Source: Thuidium tamariscinum (taxonomy: Eukaryota; Streptophyta; Bryopsida; Hypnales; Thuidiaceae). Taken from it: a stretch of DNA of 64,000 bases. The notes under the pieces were generated by a model. The model saw nothing but the letters and a program-made list of their open reading frames with translations. It had not been told where the DNA came from and did not search any database. Location of the stretch: the NCBI GenBank assembly GCA_947034885.2, contig OX344758.2, positions 4,528,501-4,592,500 on the forward strand. Reading direction: 5' to 3'. Below are positions 40,401 to 51,648 of the stretch, in pieces. Positions within the stretch are counted from its first letter, which is position 1. Every line of letters starts with the position of its first letter. The position numbers and the translations under genes were made by a program.

Positions 40401-43400
40401 TCTATGGAAAATTCAAGCTCTTGACATATTGAAGAATTATGTTAGATTTGCAATTTATTGATAATGTACTAGAAGAAACAAATTTTTGTCTTTCCTATAC
40501 AAAATTAGGTTATCCAATTATAAACTTTAGGCAATAGTTTGAAATTAAAAAATCATATTATTTTACCTGTGGAAACATTGAAACTACCAAAATAAAATAT
40601 ACAATACCACCAATAACATCAAAGCGCCAATTTTTCTTCCTAAATTTTAAAATATTGCCTAAAGCTATCTGATAGAATACAAAAAAATTTAATCATATTT
40701 TAATCCTAAATTATATTCATTTCCATATTAAAAATTTCTTCAATATAATAATGATATTATGACATGAAAGATTTGAGGGTTTAAATAATGAAATTCAATG
40801 AATTAAATTATACTCCATAATATTGTCTAATATATAATATAAAATTTATTATGATTATTTTTGAATTTTAAATTATGATTATTTAATATCATTTAAAATT
40901 TTTAGATTTAATAATACTATCAAATAGTCATTTGCTAGGAGGGAAGAAAATATACATATCTAATAGCAATTATAGCATACCCTTTTTGAATCTTGCATTG
41001 TAGGGTAGGCAACCATTTTTTCATATTTACCCCCTTGATATTCTTGAAAATTTGCAAAGATGTGAGTTGGATGCAAAAATGCTCCACCTTGACCATTGAC
41101 AAGTAGATGATCTATTGGACAACCTTTGGTTCGAGAGGTTATAGAATGACGCATATAATGATGAAGGTCACCGGCTAATCGAAGTCGACATCTACCTTTT
41201 AAGTGTTCATTGATAAGATGTGAGACATTTCTCCCTGTACTACTTCCCCAATACCAATCCAAAAGCCAATTAGGCTCATGTGTCATAATTATTACACATT
41301 CATTTTTACCTACCTATGGATTTAAAAAAATGAACAAATTCAATGAAGTGTATAAAATTTAATAAAATTTAAAAAATAAATATTTTGAAAAGACTTTTTT
41401 TGTGATAATGGAAGTAAATTTCAATTTGTATCTAAAATAGTGCACCTCTGTCTTTATGATGTCACTAAAATATTTAAATTGAAATATATCAATGTCACCA
41501 TGAAGAGCTTGATCAAGTCCAAAAATCCACCATCCGTGTGGTAATTTTAGAGCAAAATAACTCTTAGTTTGTGGTAGCAACCATCCCCCCAACCAACTCC
41601 TATGACATATGTATCTCATAAAGGTATCAAGTCCATCAAACCAATCTGCATCACAAACTATAGTTGTATATTTGTACAATTATATCTAAAGTTAATTTTT
41701 TCAACGTCAATAATTTAGTGTATAGATATATAAAGATCTCATTAACCTAAAAAGAAGTCAAAAGAACAAGATATATTGCCATATGCAATTAAAAAACACT
41801 TTTAATCTCAATACAATCTTTTAACATTATATTTGAGTTTTGATCTTACATTTCTATTACATGAGCCAATGAGCTAATATAACTATCAATATAAAAAAAA
41901 TTCAATTGATTTTGTGGAAATTTGATATAATAATCATTTTTATAGCAAATAGTTAAAATAAGTTGGTAAACATACTAAAAATGGAGGTTGATCAATATGA
42001 GATTTCTTTAGTAGGTATGTTTAGCAAAAAGTGATAGTGCAAATTTTTTTCAAATAATTATTTTTACCTCTAAAGGTCTAAATACCATTTTTTGGCAATA
42101 TAGCAATTTTTGGCAGCTCACTAAGGATGGAGTTTTTATATATTTTTCTTTGAAATATTTACACAACATGTGCACAAGGAGTATCTTGAAGGCCCAACAA
42201 TTTTCATAACTTTTGATTACATGGTTAAAAAGTTATTACATGATATGTCATTTTCATCATTCACTATGTAGCCTAGGCAATCCATAAAACTTCTTCAAAA
42301 ATCTTTTTTTACGAAATTGGTTCTCTAGATTTATTTTAATGTTAGAAGTGTTGAATCAATCTATTTCAATTAATGAGATGAAAGTTGTGAGGAGTTTTAG
42401 TTTGTTGGTAGATATGAAGTCTATGAAAATCATACCTACCCGCAAACTAAAACTCTTCATAACTTTCATCTCATTAATTGAAATGGATTGATTCAATTCT
42501 CTAGACAGAAATATAAATTTAGAAAATCAATCTCAAATTTTAATTTCTTAAAAAAAGATTTTTGAAGAAGTTTTATGGATTGCCTAGGCTACATACCGAA
42601 TGATGAAAATGACATATCATGCAATAACTTTTTAACCATGTAATCAAAATTTGTTAAAAAAAATTTGGGCCTTGAAGATACTCCTTAGGTACATGTTGTC
42701 TAAAATTTCAAAGAAGAAATATAAAAACTCCATCCGTAGTGAGTTGCCAAAAATTGCTATATTACCAAAAAAATGGTATTTGGATCTTTAGGGGTTAATT
42801 TAATTTTTGAAGACACTACTATTATATATCTTACATTTGCAAAACATAAATGTTTTTTTTTTCAAAACTCTCAACTAAATATCAAATTATAGTGGTTTTA
42901 GAAAGTGTAGCATATAAGAATATCTTGACAATTATGATATAGATTGAAACAACCTAGAATTTTTACTAAGAAGAAAGGTGAGGATGATATAAAGCAATAG
43001 TAATGAAAAATGAAAAATTCTTTAAAGAAAAACAAAATGAAAAAAACATCCAATATTGTGAAATTTAGATTTCAATGTCTAGAAGTTGTAATTGATATAA
43101 TTCATTGAACAAGTAAGAGAAGAATTGACCAAGTAACATTTGCATAGTTTACATCAAATGTCAAAATGAATGTTTTGAAAGTTATAATTAAGATTGACCA
43201 AAGCCCATGATCTACTTCAAGGATGTAAGAATCTTAAGCAGTTAATGTCTCACCGTAGTAATCCAAAACATAAGTAATTTTATGCAATTTTTGAACATGG
43301 TTAAAATATACAATCAAATGGAAAAGAAATGTAATACAAGACTTTAGACCAAAACCATTCTCATACTCATTGAATTCCTAAGTATCTCATTTGTTTTTAA

Positions 43401-46400
43401 TTTCTAGTGAGACAACCTGATACAATAGTAAAAGTATAAATTGAGATTGAATTAGCTATCAATATCCATTCATTAGAATAAGGTGGGAGAATAAACATTG
43501 GGAGTAATCTTAGAAATGACAATACCAAAGACACTAAGGTAGGTACACCCAAAAGCGCACCTGACCTTAAAGTGCTATCTACAATGTGTGTACATTTCCA
43601 AAATTAGTCATGTACACAAATTGTAGATGGCACTTTCAAAAACAAACTTTGACCCTTAATAACTTTTGCATATCATATCTAAATGCTTTGTTCTTTGGTG
43701 CATAGGAATGTGCTTTCACTTGCCAACAAGAATATATGAAAATTTGAACTACATAATAACACTAACTAGGCATAGTACCAATAAGTGGCGCTTTTGGGTG
43801 TACCCACTTTAGTAGTAATCCACATTGAAAAAACCATTCCAAATGATATGTTTTGGGGGGTTAAATTTGCATTATTACAAACACATTTATCTTAATTTCA
43901 GCCTAGATTTAATTAAAAAAAACTATGATATGAAATATTTTTTCTAGTATGCTGATTTCTTCTAGTAAGAAGTATGGAGAGCAATTTAACCCATTAAGTA
44001 CCGGTTGACCACTTTTAGGTTGATTATGCCACATTTCTATTGGTAGGGGAAGATTGGTCATGAATTGTGTTGTGGTTTGATCAAGACGAATGAGAAGAAT
44101 TCTAAGCTCAATCCAATGGAACAGAAATCAAGCCAATCTGACCAACCATGTGGTCTTAGACTTGAAATTTGTGAGGATTGGGGGGCTGAAAATGAAACAA
44201 AGATGTGTTATAATAATTTAGAAGGCAACATTGCTTGCTCCAAATAAAACAACTTTAGTATATTGTATTAAAATTGCACTCATCCGTACGGTCAGATCCT
44301 GCTAAACCTTTGTTATGCTTCAAAAGTGAACATTCAACCAATTTGACCAAAGACTACACTGCCCACCCTTGAAATCGACCATGGTCCTTAATGGGTTAAA
44401 AGGTTTTAGAATTCATACCATGATTGCCTGGTATAGCAAAACATTGAGGAGCTTCAAGATTTTCCAGTAACTTCACTCCTTTGGGCAACTCTGGTTTGCG
44501 CACGGCAATATGTTCCGGCTTGTACCATGGTGGAGGTTGCATTGCATATTCAAATGGTCTAAATAAGCGACTTTCGTATGAAAATATTGATGGGTTGGGA
44601 TATCTGATAATTCAAAAATTTGCAATATTAATTTGACTAGGCTCATGTATGAAAGTTGTGAGTTTACACCAAAATGTTTAAAAAAATTCATCTTTACAAA
44701 TATTGATTTACAAACTATGGATAAATCATAATTTTAAGAAAATCATGAATAATTTTTTAATTTTGTCTATTATGTAAGTGTTTCTATACTTAATTATTAA
44801 TAATAGATCATAAAGAACAAATGAAAACTAGTACATTTATCACTTGTTTTTCTTTTAAAACACTCCCTATGTCCCATAATTCAAGATTCTTTTTGAAGGG
44901 AACTAAAAATTATTTAGAAATCTACAAAGAAATTTCAAAAACAACCAATGAAGATTTGATAAAGATTTGGACTAGATTTTCAATGAATCATTTTACAACG
45001 AGAAAATGTTTTTTAGAAAAAAAGATACATATAATATTTTGATTAGATTGAGAATTAATCCAACTTCATATATTTTTGCATTAAATGTGTTCTAGTCTTT
45101 GTCATAGTAGCTTCAAATTAGTTGAAACTTAGAACCTATGTTATTAAAAAGTAAGAGGTATCTCTTTTCTATTTTTGAGATTGAATTTTTGAAAAAGCTT
45201 TTGATTTGATCAATTGGGAAGTCAATGATCTAATTGAGAAAATTTTCTTGGAGTAATGTCAAATAAGTTGGCATAGTAGGAGGAATGATTTAGGGACAAA
45301 TTTTTTTATTAATTTTTTTGAAACTGACAACAATATCTTTCTTTTGGTTAGAAAGACGAACGCGAGGTCTCCACCAATTAGAAGGAGGTGGCTGCGAGGT
45401 AACTCATGATACACACAACAATTTTCATCGGTAACACAAAGAGAAGGTTGTGCAAGGAGACGTGCTATGCTATATGTTGAATTGCCGCCGTCTCCCGTAT
45501 CTGCCATAAAGTCTATCCATAGTTCTTTCTTCTTACTCAAATGGGAATAGACCATTTTTTGGTTATTGTGTTGTTGTGCTTGCGTCATGGCTGCCTATAA
45601 CATTGACACATAAGAAGCGCATCAATGATTATTGCTTCAACGTAGAAGGTAGAACAACCCAATGTCCTCCACTACCCAATTCTAACCCCTTCTAGACCTT
45701 CCCGTTTGCATCTGTTAGCCACTCATTAAGCTCACACAATCTTAGCAATTCTTTAGCATCATGACACAATGCACTTAGGAAAGGGACACATCATGGTGGG
45801 GGTTTGTATAAGTGGCTATTGACTCTTTACCAATTTTAGTCCTACAAACTTTGAAAAATCATGTAAGAAAATCATTTTTCATTGAAATGTTTTGATTCTA
45901 CTTGCAAATGACTTCTCTCAAACTTCTCAATCTCTGAAAAATACATGAGTTGACAAATAACTTTTCCAAGGTACCTAGATAGCAAATTTGCTTAGTAATA
46001 TGCATATTCACCTTCCTTCATCTTGTGCCAAAAAGAATGTAAGTGGTACTCACTTGCATGGTGCGCATGTCAAAACAACCGAGGAACAAAGTTACCGAAA
46101 CCAAAAGGTCGAAGGCAGTTTTGAATAAATCTGCAGAAGTCCTAGAACAAACAATTCCATTAGATAGGAATATTAGGATGTAATATTCCAATAAATTTGT
46201 AAATAAATATTTTTTCAAATGAAGTGATTATATAAAATGTATGTTTATAATAATAATAAGTAATCATACCCTGAATACCAAGGTACCATATCCAAAAATT
46301 CAGGGGTTGTAAGTGTGTTTCTTTGTTGTCCATCATTTGAGAGGTGTGAAAGTGCCCATCTATAAATAAATTAAATCTCCTTCAGTAAGCCAACTGAAGC

Positions 46401-48108
46401 TTCCATATCGATATAAATCAATTCTATTCTAAAATAGAATCAATAATTGAAATTGAAACTTCCTTCAGCCAAATGAATCATTTATGAAAAGAAAAGAAAA
46501 AATTCTTTCAAATTTGGAATTCAAGTATTTCAAATGAATTAATTCAATCTCACCCAGTGGATCTCTCGACAACAAAATTGGCAATGTAAAGTCCTATAAA
46601 GGTTGCCCACAAAGAATACACTGGTGATATATTATCAGATGGTCCAATACAACCGTCATTGCACACCAACTGAAGGCTTGCACACCAACAAAATACACCA
46701 AACATAAGTAGGTATGAACATTAGATTACAAGTAGACATTCGGAACAATTTGTGAGTAAGAATATGAAGATTTTTTAAAGATCAATTTCATGGTGAAAAC
46801 TTTTATTCCAATTAGGCAATACTCAGTCTAAAAGAACTACTCCATTATTTTTTGAAATCAAGTAAAAGAAAACATCATACAAACTAAAGAATGGAAGTAC
46901 GCAGCTCTTGAAATTTTGTGTTATACTCCATGATTGCAAGAATTTTGATTCTGTTTAGTAAAATGATCAAGAGATCATTTTGAAAGTAAAAAGAAGATAA
47001 TATATTCACGGACAAGAGGGTATTTGTATGAACCTCTCCGTAGACAACCCACTTCGAAAACACGGGATAATCTTTGGCCGAACCAACAGGAGCCAACCAC
47101 TTCCAACAAACTTGGGATTTCACTTGTTGCATATTCCATCCTTCTGCCGACAGAGGCTCGGAAACTCCCGCAACCCACTTGATGGATTCTCGGCTCGGCG
47201 GCCACAAAGTGGGTTTGTGTTGCGGAACTTGATTGCCACAGTGGCTATAGAAGACACAACACGCAATACTAAGAACCTGCAATGTTCAATTTCCAACTTC
47301 AATAGATCAAGAGAACCGCGGCCACTCAAGACTGGCATCATGGCATTCATTCCAGCACGTAATATTAATGTCAACCTGAAGAATGTTCAAGCTTGCATAC
47401 ATTCAAACCAAGTATTAAATTACGACGACTTGTTTTTATAAGTTTCTCCGACAGATTGGTGTTTTACCGCAGAATTTTGTAGAACAGTTAAAATTTCTGG
47501 CCGTTTTCCTGCATCTTGAGCTGCTAAACCAATGTACCAAAGCGCTAAAAACACAATATGGAACAACAACAAGGCCAACAACGACGCCAAAAGGAGCGTC
47601 AAGAACAAGGACAGGTTCATTCGCACGTCCACTCCCATCGACCGAATGCTCGGAAGATGATACATGGCTGCTACCAATAACCACGCCACATACCTGAGCG
47701 AGCCCCAGAAACTCGAATAAGTTCACAAATGGGGCATTAATTGATGTGGTCGATTTTAGGATTGGAAATTGTAAGCAGAAGGAGGAGGATGGTGAATGAT
47801 GATGGAGTTTGCAATTCGATCAAACCCGCTTACCATCTGCTGAAGTTGGAGTAGCTCGGTTGGATTGTCTTCCCCAGAAATGGGGATGAGAAGCAGTAGA
47901 AGAAAACGAACAGGACGGCGTAAATCGACCACCACTTGGAGGTTTTGTCCAGCTTGTCCAGCACAATGTGCATGTTGTCCGTCGAGATGAAGAACAACGT
48001 GGTGGCCAAGACGGCCAACATGGCATGCCGGGAGTGCTCATGCGGGTACGGGTACACATCGGACATCATTGCCAATTTCTCCAATTTCAACAATTTAGCC
48101 TGTTTCAT
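37444..48108 (-). CDS. Multi-pass membrane calcineurin-like metallophosphoesterase
   Basis: Exons, minus order: 48108-47834, 47693-47468, 47276-47034, 46669-46554, 46359-46270, 46141-46054, 45594-45362, 44603-44419, 41645-41446, 41313-40981, 40668-40567, 40185-39888, 39167-39019, 38534-38250 and 38046-37444. They give 1141 residues. An N-terminal set of membrane helices (YPYPHEHSRHA, then about residues 35-190) precedes the phosphoesterase core: ADTGDGGNS (about 377-384), GGDLAYP (about 420), PGNHDWFDG (about 482), THEPNW (about 563) and GDLHHYMRH (about 600), the expected metal ligands. More helices follow (about 665-890, IGTLVLVIFAISFVPIKVSR, HFDEAFSSLRIANYKSFTR). This layout is the conserved plant family of about 1,000 residues annotated as calcineurin-like metallophosphoesterase. 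Substrate and compartment are unknown to me. The C-terminal 180 residues diverge. Exon 13 joins through a GC donor. Confidence 0.93.
39168..39887 (-). other. Probable GC-AG intron carrying repeat family H
   Basis: The exon before it ends CACATCAG and the intron starts GCATGA. The acceptor TGATAG precedes GATTTCATTCTCTTTATGATTGG. Only this choice joins HLGTSG to FHSLYDWYHS in the frame and place expected for the family; a better-looking GTATGT a few bases downstream gives a stop. The donor is weak for a GC site. Confidence 0.6.
39201..39790 (+). repeat. Dispersed repeat family H copy 1 (GATAC/poly-G rich)
   Basis: It opens with CACAATGTGACAATGTGACG and holds a run of loosely repeated GGATAC/AATACGGTA words, two G-tracts and a 16-19 base hairpin at 39711-39761 (TTTTGAGCTCATTGTGACA with its mirror). 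It matches 50450-51020 in the same orientation. It lies inside intron 12 of the metallophosphoesterase gene. Confidence 0.7.
42063..42798. mobile_element. 736-bp foldback element with TTAA-like ends
   Basis: Two arms of about 340 bases (42063-42407 and 42440-42798) are reverse complements with few mismatches, separated by a loop of about 25 bases. Matches include the outer CCTCTAAAGG/CCTTTAGGGG ends, AATATAGCAATTTTTGGCA, TTTTGAAGAAGTTTTATGG and CAATTAATGAGATGAAAGTT next to the loop. The right end is followed by TTAA (42795-42798); the left equivalent is TTTA. Its CCCCTAAAG terminus resembles those of the TTAA elements nearby. A transcript through it would fold into a long hairpin. Confidence 0.8.
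43533..43813 (+). repeat. Inverted-repeat MITE-like element, family C copy 1
   Basis: The left end ACTAAGGTAGGTACACCCAA and the right end TTGGGTGTACCCACTTTAGT pair, with AAAGCGC included, over about 26 bases. Inside is a second inverted pair built on CTACAATGTGTGTACAT and ATGTACACAAATTGTAG. A diverged, reversed copy lies at 63411-63787. It sits in intron 8 of the phosphoesterase gene. Confidence 0.75.
43986..44399. mobile_element. piggyBac-like non-autonomous element flanked by TTAA
   Basis: TTAA at 43986-43989 is followed by CCCATTAAGTACC. The right end reads GGTCCTTAATGGG and is followed by TTAA at 44396-44399. CCCATTAAG pairs perfectly with the right end. TTAA duplication plus CCC...GGG termini is the pattern of piggyBac-type transposition (family knowledge). 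The interior has no transposase; a 60-codon open frame at 44065-44247 looks like chance. Confidence 0.7.
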
Positions 48109-48400
48109 AGTTTTGTTCCTTTGAATGTGGAACTGCAGCTTCAATTTGGGTTGAATTCCCGCTCACTTCCAATTCAGAGGCTCACCATTTGTACATTGGA
48201 GTCACATCCAAGGGAAGGAAAAACATGTAGTATACGGTGGTGGTCTCCAACCATATCATTCTCAAGCTTGAACGACATTATGCGGCAGATTCAATCATCC
48301 TTCATTCGAAATATCGACCGTTAGAACTCCTGGGATCAGTTCTGATCTGCACATGGTCACCAGCTTTCAGAAGTTTTTCATAATGTAATGGCCCTTCGAT
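48109..48400 (-). promoter_or_regulatory. 5' UTR/promoter of the metallophosphoesterase gene
   Basis: The reading frame stays open upstream to about 48144, but the codon there is TTG, so the first ATG in frame at 48108 is preferred; it gives MKQAKLLKLEKL, the usual short polar start before YPYPHEHSRHA. GC-richer sequence continues to about 49130, perhaps promoter or a further leader exon. Confidence 0.4.
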
Positions 48401-49019
48401 TTCCGTCCGAAGTCATTTTCTTAAGGCCGGGGGTGAGAGATCTCAATTTCTAGTGCAAGGTCTCACTATTTCTTTGTATTTCTTTGTATTTTGTGCCCAA
48501 CCTGGGTACTTTTCAGCACCAAAATCTTGTAGATCTCAGCGGTATACTACCCTAACCCAGAGTTTTCAAATTGCCTTTGAAAAATTCCACTTCGTACAGA
48601 ACAATAATCTCTGTCACACACTAAATTAATTACAGCCTCTGGTTTCTTTCAATTTGCAAGCTTTGTTTCAAATAACCATTTCAATCGGCTTGAATTGCAT
48701 AGACTCATAAACAACACAAAGTACAACACGATCCCACAACGTTGAAATCACTTATTTCCAGTAGATAGTTTGAAACGAGTATCACCTGAGGAGCTTCGAG
48801 AATCCCGGCAGCCCATTAAGATGAGAATCCTTGAGTTCGACGACTCCAATGCAAATTCTTGGTTGGGTGCTCAATCCTGAAGGCATTGATTGATTTAAGG
48901 AAGAACGATCTGCGCTTGCAATTGTCTGAAATGTGAAGACAGTGTGCTGATTTTATCCTGCAAACATCCCAAAGTTTCTGTAAGTTTCTGTGAGTTCCGA
49001 AGCAGGCTTGCAAAGTCGA

Positions 49020-50449
49020 TGCAGCAGGGCTGTGAATTTAGTTAGATGCCAGTGGTGGAGGATGCGAAGGGGTCGCAGGAGCACACTCCGCTGGAGGATG
49101 TCAAGAGGTTGTAAGAGAAGAAGAAGAAGAATCAGTTAGGTCTTGTGCTAAGCTGACATTTTTAATCCGTGTTTTCTGATTGATATTCCAGCATTCAGTA
49201 AGTTAGTTGGATTACAAATGTTTTCAAGGGTTTAATGTTGTGGGTGATGCATTGAAAATGATGGAGCACATCCAACATCTAAGTATGTGATTAGTGTAGA
49301 CACTTCAGTTGGTGCTTGGTGGTTATTGTGCAAGGACCTCAATGAGGTCAGTCATGTAGGGATGGGTGACAAAGAATAACTTGTGGAAAACAATAAAGCT
49401 TTGGTGTTTAGATTCTTCCCATGCCACAATTGATTTTGCCTAAAAATTTCCAAATGTACATCATTTTGCCTTTTCTATAAGTCAAGGATCTTCTACAAAG
49501 AAAGGCAATTGCACCTAATTGTGACCCTATAATGGATGACCTCCATTTATGAGAATCTTCCATCAATTCTAATACAGCTATTATTAGTGTTTTGAAATTT
49601 CTATAACTCATTTATATAATGACTAAAATTGCATGCTAAAGATGGTGAAATCTCCCTTAATTAATTTTGATTTTAAAGAAAATTTAACAAAAAATTAGGC
49701 AACTCAATAATAGAAGTTATGCTCAAATGCTCATTTGAACAATTTTAGTTTCTTGCATCCTAATATTGTGTTTATGCAATGATTATGCAATTTTAGCTTT
49801 CTACTCTTTGTAACTATGCTAACTTAAAATATCAATAGCTATGGTAGTATAATTTATTTTGTAGCGACAACTAAAAACAATTTCTAGAATCATATTCAAA
49901 AATACATATTATGCTTAATTTTGAATCAAATTTTTTTAAGTGATACAATAGTATAAAATTATTTAGGTTGAAATATTAAAATATTTACAAAACTCAAAAA
50001 GACATTTTAGACACTAGAATTGAATTTTGTAGATTTTTTAATTTTTTAGCCTTCATATTTTTTGGTTTCATAATTCTAATTTTTGACTAGGCTCAACTTA
50101 TCACCTTGGTATAGAATGAAGGTTTTTGAAAATAAAAATGTTAAAGATTCAAGTACGTGTTATTTAATAGAATTTCAATGTTTGAAAACAATTTTTAGAA
50201 GCAATTTTGGAAATGGGTTTGGTTGACACATTAACACATCATAGATGAAAGTAGCAAAGTTCAATGACAAAATTCAAAACAATTGAATGACTTCAAAGTT
50301 TTGGAGCTTGAAATTATAGAAGATATAGATGAAACAATTGTGGCTTTAATATTCTATAGTTTTAGTTGTTTTTCTTCACATAATGTGGTGGGCATCAATA
50401 ACAAAAGGTTTCAATGTCTAGTCAAGAATTGAAAAAAGACCCTATAGCT
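49020..50449. other. Intergenic spacer, nothing coding recognised
   Basis: A GA-rich purine run at 49110-49135 is followed by A/T-rich sequence with stops in all frames. No paired termini or RNA gene was seen. Confidence 0.45.
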
Positions 50450-51020
50450 ATATACAATGTGACAATGTGCCTATTTGATTAATTTTCCTACCCCCCCTCA
50501 TTAGAAAAATTGATAGCCTTTAGATTTGAATTAAAAAAAATCCCCCCCCCCCCTCCAAAAAAAATCAATAGATGTTGGATACCAATATGAATACCGGATA
50601 TATATATATATATGGATACTGAATATGAACACTAAATATAAATATAGAATACGAATACAAAATATGGATATTGATTTTGGATACAAAATATAGATATAAA
50701 TATTGATACTATACTAAATACATATACCAGTATTTAAAATTGGTACAAATATGGACACTAATATTGAATACAAATACGGTATATATATTATCATATCATT
50801 TATCTTATATCCTTTGTCTCCAAGCCCATCCTCTAAGAATTATAAGAGGGGGTGGGGGGAGGGGACTTTTACAAGTTAAAAAATATTTAATATTTAATAT
50901 TTATATTAGATCGGGAGGGGAGGGGGGTTTCAAAAGTTTCAAATTTTTAATATTTAATATTTAAATCAAATTGGGAGGCAAGAGGTGCAAACAATGACAA
51001 TGACAATGAGTTCAAAAGAA
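50450..51020 (+). repeat. Dispersed repeat family H copy 2
   Basis: Same order of blocks as 39201-39790: CAATGTGACAATGTG, TTAATTTTCCTACCCCCC, a C-tract then CCTCCA, a GGATAC/AATATG microsatellite-like run including a TA repeat at 50599-50613, CCTTTGTCTCC, AGAATTATAAGAGG, two G-tracts and TGACAATGAGYTCAAAAGA at the right. The microsatellite part differs in length. Confidence 0.7.
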
Positions 51021-51571
51021 GCAGACATTGCCTCAATTCTAAACAACTTTTGATATTCAAATCAATTTTTTTTTATATTTCTTATTATTCAAATTTTTGT
51101 ATTTGTTTTAGATTAATGAATTTATATAAGTATCTAGTGAATGACTTTCAAAGAACTACATAAATAAAGAATACACCTATTCATCCGCAAATTTAATAGA
51201 TTTTTTGTTGACCCCCTTGATAATAGGGCTACATTCTTTGAGGTTCAAAATTGGTTTTCAGAAAGGAAAAATTGAAAGAGAAAACTATGAAGAAGAAAGC
51301 AAGAAAAGAAAAAGAAAAAAATGATCAAGTGCGAACAAGAAAAAGGAATGTCCTGAAAGGAAAAGGAAGGGAGAGGAGAAGAAAAGAAACACACACGCAG
51401 CTCGACGAAGAAAATCCGTCCGTCCGAGAACGTTCGACGACATCCATCCGTCCGACAAGGATGACGGCATGCGACCACTGCTGTATTGCCAACTGGCGCA
51501 AAGTTTACTTTAAATTTTAGTCATCGGCACCGAATAAGGTACAAAGCCTAATTATATCAACCAGAGCTTGT

Positions 51572-51579
51572 AACCCTAA
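51572..51579 (+). promoter_or_regulatory. Telo-box-like motif in the GET3 leader
   Basis: AACCCTAA lies 70 bases before the GET3 start codon, followed by a pyrimidine-rich run (TCGATTTCCCC). Telo-boxes close to the start are typical of plant housekeeping promoters; function here is inference. Confidence 0.3.
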
Positions 51580-51648
51580 TTCGATTTCCCCTGCTCTTAT
51601 GTGCAAGTTCCTAGTTTTATTGAAGAGTTTTTCGGGTTCGTGGAAGCG

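Larger units (their letters stand above)
41647..44418 (-). other. Expanded intron 8 of the metallophosphoesterase gene
   Basis: At 2.8 kb it is by far the longest intron of the gene (the others are roughly 80-760 bases). It contains three independent inverted-repeat elements (42063-42798, 43533-43813 and 43986-44399), together over half its length. It splits the GNHD motif codons: the upstream exon ends CCAGGCAATCATG and the downstream one starts ATTGGTTTGATGG. Confidence 0.8.

Noticed and set aside
44065..44247. 60-codon open frame inside the TTAA element
   Set aside because: Too short, without motif, and not near the size of a transposase.
47028..47441. Plus-strand open frame of 137 codons across 47028-47441
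   Set aside because: It lies antisense to exon 3 of the metallophosphoesterase gene, whose sense translation matches its family clearly.
37444..48108. Reading each minus-strand ORF here as a separate small gene
   Set aside because: All join through good splice sites into one frame with the motif order of a single metallophosphoesterase.
48109..48144. Upstream start of the phosphoesterase at 48144
   Set aside because: The codon is TTG in the genomic sequence; the first in-frame ATG is at 48108.
51251..51520. Lysine/arginine-rich open frame of 89 codons upstream of GET3
   Set aside because: It is a purine-rich low-complexity run in the promoter, with the opposite strand equally open. No family is recognisable.
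51601..51648. GET3 start at 51601
   Set aside because: The codon is GTG in a eukaryotic context, and family members begin at the equivalent of the ATG at 51649.
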